The position numbers were made by a program, and so were the translations under genes. DNA of 42,091 nt from Nitrospirales bacterium. Lineage in GTDB: Bacteria > Nitrospirota > Nitrospiria > Nitrospirales > UBA8639. The stretch lies in NCBI GenBank assembly GCA_012270585.1, contig JAAXIB010000037.1, positions 1 to 42,091 of the forward strand. Reading direction: 5' to 3'. The notes under the pieces were generated by a model. The model made no database searches. It was not told where the DNA came from and was given only the letters and a program-made list of their open reading frames with translations. Below are positions 17,739 through 26,719 of the stretch, piece after piece. The first letter of the stretch is position 1, and each line of letters opens with the position of its first letter.

Positions 17739-18392
17739 ATGAAAATTTGGAAATCAGGGTTAGCCGTTTTAACTGCCTTGATCGTGGTGGGTTGCATGGC
17801 CTCCAGTGCGCTTGCCATTGAAGCATTCCAAGAACGGTTTGAGTGGGGAGATCTCAGCAAAGCGACCACCCTGCACGGTCGAGTGGCTGTCACCGATCCG
17901 TACGACAAAGCCGCTTGGGTGAATATCGCGGTGTTTGGGGGCAATGCCGAGAGTGGGTATTATTGGCAGAAATATTTTCCCGGAAAGAATTTGAAAGTCT
18001 ACGCGGCCGATGATGGCGTGTGGAAGAAACTCGTGGCTCTGGGCAAAGGCTCGCACAGCCAAGCAGTGATGAGTGGGACCGAGGCTTCCAAATACACCCT
18101 GGTTGAACTCGTGATTCAGGAAACCGAGCAGAATCATCGGGTCGTGTCCTCGGTCAAAGAGGTTCCTGAAGTGGCCGGCACGCCGGACAAACCCAGAAGC
18201 ATTCATAGCTTGCGGGCAATCGGCGTCGTGGATTCCATTGACAACAACCATTGGGCACAAAACAAAAAGATGCAGTATGACGTGATGGTTCCGGGCGTGG
18301 GCCCGATTTCCGGGTTTATTCCCTACTCCAACCAAAAGCCCCATACGTCCAAGGGGACAAAGGAAGGAAAATTCGGGGGATTGTTGCAATAA
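17739..18392 (+). CDS. exported protein of unknown function (second of a pair)
   Basis: 217 residues from ATG 17739, chosen over upstream in-frame codons because GAGGAGGAAGG sits right before it and a signal peptide starts there. The signal is MKIWKSGLAVLTALIVVGC followed by MASSALA. Two readings are possible: a lipoprotein cut before Cys19 (VVGC), or Sec cleavage after ALA (residue 26). The mature part has LHGRVAVTDPYDKAAWVNIA, YYWQKYFPGKNLKVYAADDG and a C-terminal PGVGPISGFIPYSNQKPH block. A short [S/T]L[K/H]GRV strand followed by a hydrophobic strand resembles a segment of the upstream neighbour, so the two may be distantly related; that is tentative. A strong terminator follows 23 bases later. 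Confidence 0.85.
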   Translation: MKIWKSGLAVLTALIVVGCMASSALAIEAFQERFEWGDLSKATTLHGRVAVTDPYDKAAWVNIAVFGGNAESGYYWQKYFPGKNLKVYAADDGVWKKLVALGKGSHSQAVMSGTEASKYTLVELVIQETEQNHRVVSSVKEVPEVAGTPDKPRSIHSLRAIGVVDSIDNNHWAQNKKMQYDVMVPGVGPISGFIPYSNQKPHTSKGTKEGKFGGLLQ

Positions 18393-18415
18393 AAAGAGGC
18401 TTTCGCCAAGCAAAA

Positions 18416-18451
18416 GGGCAGGACCTTTTCGAGGTCCTGCCCTTTTTTTTT
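18416..18451 (+). terminator. strong intrinsic terminator, convergent with mutS
   Basis: Perfect 10-bp stem: GGGCAGGACC (18416-18425), loop TTTTCGA, GGTCCTGCCC (18433-18442), followed by nine T. The T run abuts the mutS stop codon on the other strand (18450-18452). Read from the minus strand the hairpin is followed by only four T, so it may also serve mutS, less efficiently. Confidence 0.92.
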
Positions 18452-21074
18452 ATTGGTCATCAAGACGTTTTTGAATGTCCGCCAGTCGGTTTAACGCTTC
18501 AAGTGGAGTCATGGAGAACAGGTCCAATTGTTTGATTTCCTCAACCAGGGGATGGGGTTGGGGTGACGAGAAACTCTCGTGCTCAAGGTCCCGTTGATGG
18601 ATTCGGTTGCTCATTCTCTCGGAAGACGCCTCTTGTTCCAGTTGCGCCAACACTTCTTCTGCTCGCGCGATGAGAGCTGAGGGTAAGCCGGCAAGTTTTC
18701 CAACATGGATTCCATAACTGCGAGCGGCCTTCCCGGGTTTGATTTTTCTTAAAAAGATGACCTGATCTTTTTCCTCTTTCACCGCAACGGTGAGGTTTTG
18801 AACGCCTTCCCGAAACTTTTCCAGATCCGTCATTTCATGATAATGGGTGGCAAAGAGGGTTCTCGCTCCGAGTACCCGCCGGTCTTGAATATGTTCGGCG
18901 ATCGCCCAAGCCAGGCTTAAGCCATCGTAGGTGCTGGTTCCCCGCCCTATTTCATCGAGAAGGATAAGACTGCGAGACGTGGCCCCACGCAAAATTTTGG
19001 CGGTTTCCAACATTTCCACCATAAATGTGCTCAACCCCAACGCCAAATTATCGGAGGCTCCCACACGGGTAAACATTCGATCGATGATCCCGATTTTCGC
19101 TTCGGTGGCAGGAACAAAACAGCCCATATGGGCCATGAGCACAATCAGCCCGGTTTGTCGCAAAAACGTGCTTTTCCCCGCCATGTTCGGGCCGGTCAGC
19201 AACAACAATCGATGGGCGTCGAAGTCCAGGTAGGAGTCATTGGGGATAAATCCTTCCGGCAAGTCGAATTGCTCAACAACCGGATGGCGACCATTTTTTA
19301 TGAAGATGATGCCTCCGTCGTGCATGTCAGGTTTGACGTAGCGGTTTCTGGAAGCCACCTCTGCAAAATTCGAGAGAACGTCGAGCAGGGCCACGTGTTT
19401 GGCCATTTTTTGAATGCGGAAAACGTGGCGGGAAAGCGTTTGCAGCATCGCGTGAAAACGTTCTTGCTCGGCGCGTCGTAACTTCTCATTGGTCCCGGAC
19501 AGTTGGGCCTCAATCCGTTCAAGGTCTTCAGTCGTATACCGTTCGGCATTGACCAGTGTTTGTTTCCGTCGAAAATACTCCGGCACGCGAGACAGGTTGG
19601 CTTTCGTGACTTCAAAATAGTATCCAGAAACCTGATTGTATTTGATTCTGAGCGAGTCAATACCACTCTGCTCTCGTTCGCGTTGTTCCAGATCGGTCAA
19701 CCATTGCACGCCATTACGGGTCATTTTTCGCAGCTCATCAATGGAGGGATCAACGCCGTCCTGAAAGATGGGTCCTTCTTTGACGGAAGTCGACGCATTG
19801 GGATCAATGGAGTCCTCGATGAGCGCGGTGATGTCCGAAAGGGCATCCCAGCGCTGCAAGATGGAGTTGAGCAGAGGATCGCTCATGCCGTCGAAGAGCA
19901 GAAAAAGCCGTGGGAGAATTTGTAGAGATTCTTTTAAACGAAGAACCTCCCGCGGAGTTGCCGTTCCCAGCACCACGCGGCTGCTTAATCGTTCAAGATC
20001 GTGCAGGTCTTTTAAGAAAGAACGAACGTGCAGGCGAAGCTTCAGGTTTTCCATGAAAGTGGACACCGCATTGAGCCGGCGTTGAATGGCTTCGTTGTCA
20101 ATCAGGGGCCGAACGATCCATTGACGTAAAAGCCGGCTTCCCATTGCCGTCACCGTGTGATCGAGAACCGACAGCAAGGTGGAATGTTTTTGATCGGGAT
20201 TCAACGCCTGGACCAGTTCCAAGTTGCGCATGGTCATGGCATCTAGGTGCATCTCCCGAGTGGGTTCAAGGAGTTCCGGTTTTTGAATATGGTGGTGCTC
20301 CAGGGTCGGTTGGGTATGCTTCAGATAACGCAGAATGCATCCACCCGCTTGGATCCCGGGCCCTGCGGGAGAGAGACCCAACTCGTCCACGTGGTCTATT
20401 TCGAAATGAGCCCGGAGAATATCCTGTGAAGCGTGCAATTCGAAATAGGCGGAAGGTTGTTCCGTCACGCGAGGTAGCCGCAGGGGGGCTAAGAGCCGGT
20501 CGAGGGCGATCGCTTCCGTTTTTTCCGGGATAATCACTTCTTGAGGGCCAAGGCGAATGAGTTCGTCCAGCATCGAGTCCTGCTCGGCAAATTCCGCAAT
20601 GAGAAATTGTCCGGTTGAAAGGTCAACCGAGGCGAGTCCAAAGCAGCAACGCGAATGGGCCGGATCGGGTTGAACGGATAAGGTCGCCAGGAAGTTGGCC
20701 GCTTTGGCGTCCAGCAACTCATCGTCGAAAATCGTGCCGGGGGTATAGAGTCGTACGACCTCCCGTCTGACCAGTCCCTTGGCCGGTTTGGGGTCTTCGA
20801 CCTGCTCGCAGAGCGCAACGGTTTTCCCGGCTTTCAGCAACTTGGCAAGATAGCTTGTGGCCGCGTGATAGGGCACCCCGCAGAGGGGAACGGGGTTGGG
20901 ACTATTCTTGTCCCTGGTCGTCAGGGCGATATTGAGCAGGGCGGCGGCCTCTTTCGCGTCCTCGAAAAACATTTCATAGAAGTCACCCACGCGAAAAAAG
21001 ACAATCGTATTCGGGTAGTGTCGTTTGATATCCCAATATTGTTTCAGTAGTGGCTTCAGTTCTGATTGACCCAT
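18450..21074 (-). CDS. mutS: DNA mismatch repair protein MutS
   Basis: Recognises base mismatches and small loops and recruits MutL. The frame is open back to 21248, but the ATG at 21074 is chosen: it begins MGQSELKPLLKQYWDIKRHY, just before the mismatch-binding motif FRVGDFYEMF (Phe32-x-Glu34), and gives 874 residues, the usual length. Upstream residues are the tsaE coding sequence in another frame. The ATPase domain has Walker A GPNMAGKSTFLRQ (about 628), ASDNLALGLSTFMVEM, Walker B LILLDEIGRGTST and the helix-turn-helix near the C-terminus (SYGIHVGKLAGLPSALI). It is the last gene of the pdxJ-nnr-tsaE-mutS unit; the gap to tsaE is 7 bases. Confidence 0.97.
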   Translation of the reverse strand: MGQSELKPLLKQYWDIKRHYPNTIVFFRVGDFYEMFFEDAKEAAALLNIALTTRDKNSPNPVPLCGVPYHAATSYLAKLLKAGKTVALCEQVEDPKPAKGLVRREVVRLYTPGTIFDDELLDAKAANFLATLSVQPDPAHSRCCFGLASVDLSTGQFLIAEFAEQDSMLDELIRLGPQEVIIPEKTEAIALDRLLAPLRLPRVTEQPSAYFELHASQDILRAHFEIDHVDELGLSPAGPGIQAGGCILRYLKHTQPTLEHHHIQKPELLEPTREMHLDAMTMRNLELVQALNPDQKHSTLLSVLDHTVTAMGSRLLRQWIVRPLIDNEAIQRRLNAVSTFMENLKLRLHVRSFLKDLHDLERLSSRVVLGTATPREVLRLKESLQILPRLFLLFDGMSDPLLNSILQRWDALSDITALIEDSIDPNASTSVKEGPIFQDGVDPSIDELRKMTRNGVQWLTDLEQREREQSGIDSLRIKYNQVSGYYFEVTKANLSRVPEYFRRKQTLVNAERYTTEDLERIEAQLSGTNEKLRRAEQERFHAMLQTLSRHVFRIQKMAKHVALLDVLSNFAEVASRNRYVKPDMHDGGIIFIKNGRHPVVEQFDLPEGFIPNDSYLDFDAHRLLLLTGPNMAGKSTFLRQTGLIVLMAHMGCFVPATEAKIGIIDRMFTRVGASDNLALGLSTFMVEMLETAKILRGATSRSLILLDEIGRGTSTYDGLSLAWAIAEHIQDRRVLGARTLFATHYHEMTDLEKFREGVQNLTVAVKEEKDQVIFLRKIKPGKAARSYGIHVGKLAGLPSALIARAEEVLAQLEQEASSERMSNRIHQRDLEHESFSSPQPHPLVEEIKQLDLFSMTPLEALNRLADIQKRLDDQ

Positions 21075-21081
21075 GAGGAAG

Positions 21082-21573
21082 CTACCTTGAGTCCGACATG
21101 ACCGCCCGAAGAAGACCATGGCTTCGTGGCCCGATAGCTTGAACCTGAACGCGACGGGCGTTTTTTCCCGTATGGAGAAAGTGAATCGAAAGATAGTCAT
21201 CGGGCAACCACGCGTCGGGCATCCGGTCGGCCCATTCAATGAGGACAACGAAGTCGCCGTTCAAATACTCGGCCAATCCCGTGTCAGCCAACTCCTCCGA
21301 TTGTTTCAGTCGATACAAGTCGACGTGGGCAAGCGTCAGGGGCCCGAAGTATTCCTGAATCAAGGTAAAAGTCGGACTGCTGACCACGTGGGGATCGAGT
21401 CCTGTACCCAGGGCGACGCCGCGGACAAATGTGGTTTTCCCGGATCCCAACTCACCGACGAGCGCGATGACCTCACCCTTCTGAAGACGGCGGCCGATGG
21501 TTGAGCCGAAGTTCTCGGTTTGCGACGGTGACGCCAGGGCAAGGGTCCAGGGCTCTGTCTGTTCAATGGCCAT
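21082..21573 (-). CDS. tsaE: tRNA t6A biosynthesis ATPase TsaE
   Basis: P-loop ATPase partner of TsaB/TsaD in N6-threonylcarbamoyladenosine formation at A37 of ANN-decoding tRNAs. The frame runs back to 21657, but MAIEQTEPWTLALASPSQTE from ATG 21573 is the likely start, giving 163 residues (family about 150). Visible: Walker A GELGSGKTTFVRG (from Gly40), SSPTFTLIQEY, and HVDLYRLKQSEELADTGLAE, and VVLIEWADRMPD. It overlaps the 3' end of nnr by 11 bases. Confidence 0.95.
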   Translation of the reverse strand: MAIEQTEPWTLALASPSQTENFGSTIGRRLQKGEVIALVGELGSGKTTFVRGVALGTGLDPHVVSSPTFTLIQEYFGPLTLAHVDLYRLKQSEELADTGLAEYLNGDFVVLIEWADRMPDAWLPDDYLSIHFLHTGKNARRVQVQAIGPRSHGLLRAVMSDSR

Positions 21574-23158
21574 ATGGTCCGGGAACGGCTTCACGGTGGG
21601 GGGTGCCGGCATGCAGCACCTGGGTGATGGCCTGAGGCAGGTAGGCAACAAGGTCACCGGCCATCAAACTCGGAAATCCGTATGCCTGTGCCGCGAGGTC
21701 GCCTGCCAATCCGTGCAGGTAGACGCCGCTTTGGGCCGCCTCCCACGGTGGGACCCCTTGCGCAAGCAACCCGGCTAGGATGCCGGTGAGCACGTCTCCC
21801 GTTCCGGCAGTGGCCATGCCGGGGTTTCCGGTCGGCGTAACGGCAGTCGCTCCATGAGGATGGGCTATAATCGTTCGTGCTCCCTTCAGCACCACGATGC
21901 TCGAATGGGTGCGGGCAAAGTCCTGGGCAATCCCTAAACGATTGCGGTTCACGGTTGCCGCCGTCGATTCACCAAGCAGCCGAGCCATTTCTCCGGGGTG
22001 GGGAGTCACGATCGGGGATCGTGGACATGAACGGAGGAGACTCGTATGGCCAGCCAAGGCATTCAGCGCGTCGGCATCGATGACGAGCGGGAGGTCGCAT
22101 TGAGCGATGAGCGTTCGAATTACTCCGGCGGTTTCAGCGTGCGTCGAAAGTCCCGGTCCAATGCCGATCGCATTGCGGGATTGAACAAAGGATTGAAGTC
22201 GGGGCAGGGCTCGTCGGGACAGCGTGTGGTCAGCGGTTTCAGGGAGCGGCAAGGTCATGACTTCCGGAATGCCTGAAGCGACACCGGCCTGCACACTGGC
22301 CGGCGTTGCCACGGTGACGAGCCCGGCGCCTGCTCTAAGGGCCGCCTTGGCGGCCAAGGCGGCGGCTCCGCTTTTCCCGGACGACCCGGCAATGATCCCG
22401 GCGTGACCAAACGTCCCCTTGTGTGCCGAAGCCGGGCGCTTGGGCAGCCACGGTCGAATCGTGGAGGGAGTCAACAGCTCAATGGGAAGATGAAGGTCTT
22501 CGACGTACTGACACGGAATTCCGATATCGACGCAATGAAGGCGACCGACGTGATCGATGCCCGCTCCCAGAAAGAGCCCGAGCTTGGGATTCCCCATCGT
22601 GATGGTCAGGTTGGCTTGAACCGCCGTCCCTAACGTGGCTCCGGTATCCGCATCGATGCCGGAAGGAATATCCACCGCAACGGTAGGAACCTCCGAGGTA
22701 TTCATGGCGTGAATGGCCTCATGGTACAGGCCGGTGATCGGTGAAGACGTTCCGGTTCCCAGGAGCGCGTCGACGAGAACGCGGCTGTGCCGGACCAACT
22801 CGTGGATGGAGTCCGGAGAGGGGACGCTCAAGACGTTCGACCGACCGGCGCTTTTGACGAACCGTTGATACATCAGTTTGGCGTCACCCTTGAGATCCCG
22901 GGTGTGCGCAAGAAGGCAGACCCGAACAACGCTGCGTTTTTGACGCAGGAGTCTTGCGACGACGAACCCATCCCCCCCGTTGTTGCCTTTCCCGCAGAAG
23001 ATCGTCACCCTTTTCCCCTTCAGAGCACCGAAGGTTTCTTCCATGGCCGACACCACGCCGGCTCCTGCCCGCTCCATCAACGTCTTTCCGGGCACGCCGG
23101 CCTCCTGGATCGTGCGACGGTCGAGTTCTCGCATCTGGTGGGCGGTGACGATTTTCAT
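21563..23158 (-). CDS. nnr: bifunctional NAD(P)HX epimerase / ADP-dependent NAD(P)HX dehydratase
   Basis: Repairs hydrated NAD(P)H: the N-terminal half interconverts R- and S-NAD(P)HX, and the C-terminal half dehydrates S-NAD(P)HX using ADP. 531 residues, the usual fused form. Epimerase (about 1-215): start MKIVTAHQMRELDRRTIQEA, GKGNNGGDGFVVAR and VAVDIPSGIDADTG. Dehydratase (about 235-515): KGTFGHAGIIAGSSGKSGAA, GAGLVTVATP, IDADALNAL, TPHPGEMARLLG, and the nucleotide site NPGMATAGTGDVLTGILAGL. ATG at 23158, 29 bases after the pdxJ stop. Its 3' end overlaps tsaE. Confidence 0.95.
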   Translation of the reverse strand: MKIVTAHQMRELDRRTIQEAGVPGKTLMERAGAGVVSAMEETFGALKGKRVTIFCGKGNNGGDGFVVARLLRQKRSVVRVCLLAHTRDLKGDAKLMYQRFVKSAGRSNVLSVPSPDSIHELVRHSRVLVDALLGTGTSSPITGLYHEAIHAMNTSEVPTVAVDIPSGIDADTGATLGTAVQANLTITMGNPKLGLFLGAGIDHVGRLHCVDIGIPCQYVEDLHLPIELLTPSTIRPWLPKRPASAHKGTFGHAGIIAGSSGKSGAAALAAKAALRAGAGLVTVATPASVQAGVASGIPEVMTLPLPETADHTLSRRALPRLQSFVQSRNAIGIGPGLSTHAETAGVIRTLIAQCDLPLVIDADALNALAGHTSLLRSCPRSPIVTPHPGEMARLLGESTAATVNRNRLGIAQDFARTHSSIVVLKGARTIIAHPHGATAVTPTGNPGMATAGTGDVLTGILAGLLAQGVPPWEAAQSGVYLHGLAGDLAAQAYGFPSLMAGDLVAYLPQAITQVLHAGTPHREAVPGPYGH

Positions 23159-23187
23159 GGCGAACCAAGCACGAACGCGCCGGGCAT

Positions 23188-23916
23188 CTAGCCGGGAAGC
23201 GATGCAGGGATTAAGGCCCGCATTTCCCTGACCGCCCGCTCGAGGCCGACGAGAACCGCGCGGGCAATAATGCTGTGCCCGATGTTGAATTCCACGATTT
23301 CGGTGATTCCGGTCAGGCGTTCGATATTGTGATACGTCAACCCATGGCCGGCATTCACCTCCAGCCCCAATTGCTGCGCGAGGCGTGCTCCCTGCAGAAG
23401 GGCTTCGACTTCTTTCCGGATCTCTCGATGATGGCGGTTGTTGGCATACGTGCCGGTGTGCAGTTCGACGGCATCGGCGCCCACTTTGTGCGCGGCGCGG
23501 ATTTGACTCCGGTCCGGGTCGATGAACAAACTGACCGGAATCTGCGCGTCGTGGAAGAGGCGAATCAAGGTGGTGAGCCGCCTCCGATGTTCCGTTACCG
23601 CAAGCCCGCCTTCGGTGGTGAGTTCCTGTCGCCGTTCAGGGACCAGCGTGACTTTATCGGGCCGGACGCGCAACGCAACCTTCGCGGTCGCGTCGTCCGC
23701 AGCCATTTCCAGATTCAAAGCGGAAGGGACGATATCCCGAAGCAGATCCAAGTCCCGTTCCTGGATGTGGCGACGATCTTCACGGAGATGGACGACCAAG
23801 CCGTCCGCGCCGCCCAAGTCCGCCAGTACCGCTGCGGCAATGGGATCCGGCTCATGCCCGCCTCGGGCCTGCCGGAGCGTGGCGACATGGTCGATATTGA
23901 CGCCGAGTCGGGCCAT
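23188..23916 (-). CDS. pdxJ: pyridoxine 5'-phosphate synthase PdxJ
   Basis: Condenses 1-deoxy-xylulose 5-phosphate with 3-amino-2-oxopropyl phosphate to pyridoxine 5'-phosphate (DXP-dependent vitamin B6 route); cytosolic TIM barrel. 242 residues, normal length. Signatures: start [89 protein letters not shown] and [19 protein letters not shown]. First gene of the minus-strand unit pdxJ-nnr-tsaE-mutS. Confidence 0.97.
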   Translation of the reverse strand: MARLGVNIDHVATLRQARGGHEPDPIAAAVLADLGGADGLVVHLREDRRHIQERDLDLLRDIVPSALNLEMAADDATAKVALRVRPDKVTLVPERRQELTTEGGLAVTEHRRRLTTLIRLFHDAQIPVSLFIDPDRSQIRAAHKVGADAVELHTGTYANNRHHREIRKEVEALLQGARLAQQLGLEVNAGHGLTYHNIERLTGITEIVEFNIGHSIIARAVLVGLERAVREMRALIPASLPG

Positions 23917-23961
23917 GGCAACCTTTCTGATCAGGTGGGGAGCGAGGACATGCTACCTGGC

Positions 23962-23990
23962 ATTATGGCAAAACGGGCAAGGGGTAGCAA
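23962..23990 (-). promoter_or_regulatory. candidate promoter of the pdxJ-mutS unit
   Basis: Read on the minus strand: -35 TTGCTA (23990-23985), 17-base spacer, -10 CATAAT (23967-23962). The -10 matches consensus at five of six positions. It lies 46 bases ahead of the pdxJ ATG. Confidence 0.45.
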
Positions 23991-24067
23991 TGAACCATGC
24001 TTGATCGCTTCGGAGAGGGCGCGTTCCTGAACGGCCAAGAAAAAAGCTGGAAAAACAAAGCCTTTCA

Positions 24068-24096
24068 TTGACTGGTCGTCTGGCCTCTATTACAAT
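24068..24096 (+). promoter_or_regulatory. promoter of the aminotransferase-hom unit
   Basis: TTGACT (24068-24073), 17-base spacer, TACAAT (24091-24096); each hexamer has five of six consensus bases. It lies 68 bases before the aminotransferase ATG and diverges from the pdxJ promoter. Confidence 0.65.
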
Positions 24097-24164
24097 GGCA
24101 GGTTATTATTATGACGCGTCATCGCGGGCCGTTTTCCTGTAAACCGGCTGTGTTCTGCTGACCC

Positions 24165-25349
24165 ATGCAAAATTTCTTTCGCATTCAACGGCTTCCACCC
24201 TACGTCTTCAGCCAAGTCCAGGAACTCAAAATTCAGGCACGGCAGCGTGGTGAGGATATCATCGACTTTGGGATGGGGAATCCCGATCAAGCGACCCCTC
24301 CCCACATCGTCGAGAAATTGGTCGAAGCCGCCCGGAAAGGGAAAAATCACAGGTATTCGGCGTCTCGTGGCATTACGAGGTTACGCCATGCCATCAGTAC
24401 GTGGTACGGCCAACACTATAACGTGGATATTGATCCCGAGACCGAAGCCATCGTGACGTTGGGCGTCAAAGAGGGACTCTCGCATCTGGTGCTCGCGATG
24501 TTGAGACCGGGCGACGTGGTGCTGACGCCCACCCCGACGTATCCCATTCATATGTACAGCGTGATTATTGCGGGCGGGGAAGTGCGCGGCGTCGAGCTTC
24601 GCCCCACTGACGATTTCTTTGAAAACCTCACGAGAGCCTATCGACAAAGCCAACCCAGACCCAAAGCCCTGATCATGAGCTTTCCCCACAACCCGACCAC
24701 GAGCGTGGTGGATTTGGAGTTTTTTAAAAAGGTGGTGTCGTTTGCGCGTGAACACGAGCTCTACGTCATTCATGACCTGGCCTATGCGGACATTGTGTTC
24801 GACGGCTATCGAGCACCGAGTTTGTTACAGGTGCCGGAAGCGAAAGAAATCGGCGTGGAATTTTACTCGTTGTCCAAGAGCTACAACATGCCGGGGTGGC
24901 GGGTCGGCTTCTGCGTGGGCAACAGGGACATCATTGCGGCCTTGACCAAGATCAAAAGTTATTTGGATTACGGGATGTTTCAGCCTATCCAGATTTCCAG
25001 TATCATCGCGCTGACGGGGCCGCAGGATTGCGTGCAGTCCATTGTGAAACAATATGAAAGCCGGCGGAACGCGTTAGTCTCCGGCCTGAATCGTATCGGT
25101 TGGCGTGTCGATTATCCGCGAGCCACGATGTTTGTCTGGGCTCGCATTCCCGCAGCTTACGCGGGAATGGGCTCGCTCGAGTTCTCAAAGTTTCTTCTTC
25201 GCGAAGGGAAAGTAGCGGTGTCGCCGGGGATCGGATTCGGAGAAGGCGGCGATGAATACGTCCGATTCGCGTTGGTGGAAAATGAACATCGAGCCCATCA
25301 AGCCATTCGGGGCATCAAGGCCGTGTTAAAACTGGACAATCAACCATGA
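24165..25349 (+). CDS. pyridoxal-phosphate aminotransferase, AlaC-like (class I/II)
   Basis: 394 residues of the fold-type I aminotransferase family, closest in feel to alanine/glutamate-pyruvate transaminase (AlaC) and LL-DAP-like enzymes. Visible: [16 protein letters not shown], the [14 protein letters not shown] block, [22 protein letters not shown] (substrate carboxylate and PLP contacts), [12 protein letters not shown] (PLP pyridine Asp), and [15 protein letters not shown] with the Schiff-base Lys238; the C-terminal Arg is in [10 protein letters not shown]. It is placed directly before homoserine dehydrogenase with an ATGA overlap, which suggests an amino-acid biosynthetic role. The exact donor and acceptor cannot be fixed from sequence. 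Confidence 0.92.
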   Translation: MQNFFRIQRLPPYVFSQVQELKIQARQRGEDIIDFGMGNPDQATPPHIVEKLVEAARKGKNHRYSASRGITRLRHAISTWYGQHYNVDIDPETEAIVTLGVKEGLSHLVLAMLRPGDVVLTPTPTYPIHMYSVIIAGGEVRGVELRPTDDFFENLTRAYRQSQPRPKALIMSFPHNPTTSVVDLEFFKKVVSFAREHELYVIHDLAYADIVFDGYRAPSLLQVPEAKEIGVEFYSLSKSYNMPGWRVGFCVGNRDIIAALTKIKSYLDYGMFQPIQISSIIALTGPQDCVQSIVKQYESRRNALVSGLNRIGWRVDYPRATMFVWARIPAAYAGMGSLEFSKFLLREGKVAVSPGIGFGEGGDEYVRFALVENEHRAHQAIRGIKAVLKLDNQP

Positions 25350-26653
25350 ACAGTGAAATCGGAGTAGGCCTGATCGGATTCGGCACCGTCGGGTCAGGGG
25401 CCGCGAAAATCCTTCTCAACCAGGCCGAGTTGATTGCGCGACGGGTGGGCGTACCCCTGCGCTTGAAACGCATCGTGGATCTTGACGTAACGTCGGATCG
25501 TGGCGTGGTGTTTCCCCAAGGCATTCTCAGCACGGATCTTCCCGGCCTTCTGAATGATGAATCCATCCGGATCGTGATTGAAACAGTCGGGGGATATGAT
25601 TTTGCGAAACGCGTCATTCTTGAAGCCATCGCCAAAGGGAAACACGTCGTCACCGCCAATAAGGCATTGTTGGCGGTTCATGGGGAGGACATGTTTGCCG
25701 CCGCTCATCGCGCGGGCGTGGACGTGGGCTTCGAGGCCAGCGTGGGTGGAGGGATTCCGATTCTTCGATCATTGACCGAAGGCCTTGCGGCGAATCATTA
25801 TGTGTCCCTGGCCGGCATCATGAACGGCACCTCCAACTATATTTTGACCCAGATGAAACGCGAGGGACGGGAGTTTCAGGATGCCCTGGTGCAGGCGCAG
25901 GCCGCCGGCTACGCGGAGGCTGATCCGACGTTCGACATCGAAGGAATCGATTCCGCGCACAAATTGGCCATCATGGTGAGCCTGGCCTATGGAACGCCTG
26001 TCAACGTCAAGGAGATTTATACCGAAGGTATTCAACGCTTGACGGCCTTGGACATTCGCTACGCGTCGGAGTTGGGAATGACGGTGAAACTGCTGGGGGT
26101 GGCGAAATGCTGTGAAGGCGGAATCGAAGCACGCGTGCATCCCACCATGATTGACAATGCGGCGCCGTTGGCCCAAGTACATGGAGTCTATAACGCCATT
26201 CACGTTGTGGGCGACGCCGTGGGTGACGTCATGTTTTACGGGCAGGGGGCAGGGTCGTTGCCCACGGGGAGTGCGGTCGTGAGTGACGTGATCGACATTG
26301 CGCGCAACGTTCGCATGCACGCTTGTGGGCGCGTGCCGCCGACCTCGTTTCAAATGGATGGCAGGGTGCCGATCCGGATTCGCCCGATGGAAGAATTGAC
26401 CACCCGCTATTACCTGCGCTGCATGGTGCCGGATCGGCCCGGAGTCCTTTCCAGGATTGCAGGCGTACTCGGCAATGATGCCATCAGTATTGCCTCCGTG
26501 TTGCAGCAGGGCCGGCAGGAAGGCCAAACGGTTCCGGTCGTGGTCATGACGCATCGCGCGTCGGAACGCTCGGTACAAACTGCGATCCGGGAAATCAATC
26601 ACCTGCCATCGCTTGTGGCGGAGCCCGTGACGGTCATCCGGGTAGAGGAGTAG
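25346..26653 (+). CDS. hom: homoserine dehydrogenase
   Basis: Reduces aspartate semialdehyde to homoserine, the branch point to threonine and methionine. 435 residues. N-terminal Rossmann domain with [11 protein letters not shown] (GxGxxG at 11-16); [20 protein letters not shown] and [14 protein letters not shown]; catalytic domain with [33 protein letters not shown] and [22 protein letters not shown]-terminal ACT domain (about 350-435, [20 protein letters not shown]) is expected to sense an end product such as threonine. The ATG overlaps the aminotransferase stop (ATGA). Confidence 0.97.
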   Translation: MNSEIGVGLIGFGTVGSGAAKILLNQAELIARRVGVPLRLKRIVDLDVTSDRGVVFPQGILSTDLPGLLNDESIRIVIETVGGYDFAKRVILEAIAKGKHVVTANKALLAVHGEDMFAAAHRAGVDVGFEASVGGGIPILRSLTEGLAANHYVSLAGIMNGTSNYILTQMKREGREFQDALVQAQAAGYAEADPTFDIEGIDSAHKLAIMVSLAYGTPVNVKEIYTEGIQRLTALDIRYASELGMTVKLLGVAKCCEGGIEARVHPTMIDNAAPLAQVHGVYNAIHVVGDAVGDVMFYGQGAGSLPTGSAVVSDVIDIARNVRMHACGRVPPTSFQMDGRVPIRIRPMEELTTRYYLRCMVPDRPGVLSRIAGVLGNDAISIASVLQQGRQEGQTVPVVVMTHRASERSVQTAIREINHLPSLVAEPVTVIRVEE

Positions 26654-26719
26654 GGCCCCCCCCCCGTGGCGGCCCGCTAACGCAGAGGATCAAGAAGCAT
26701 CGTTCGGTGAGGGAACGTG

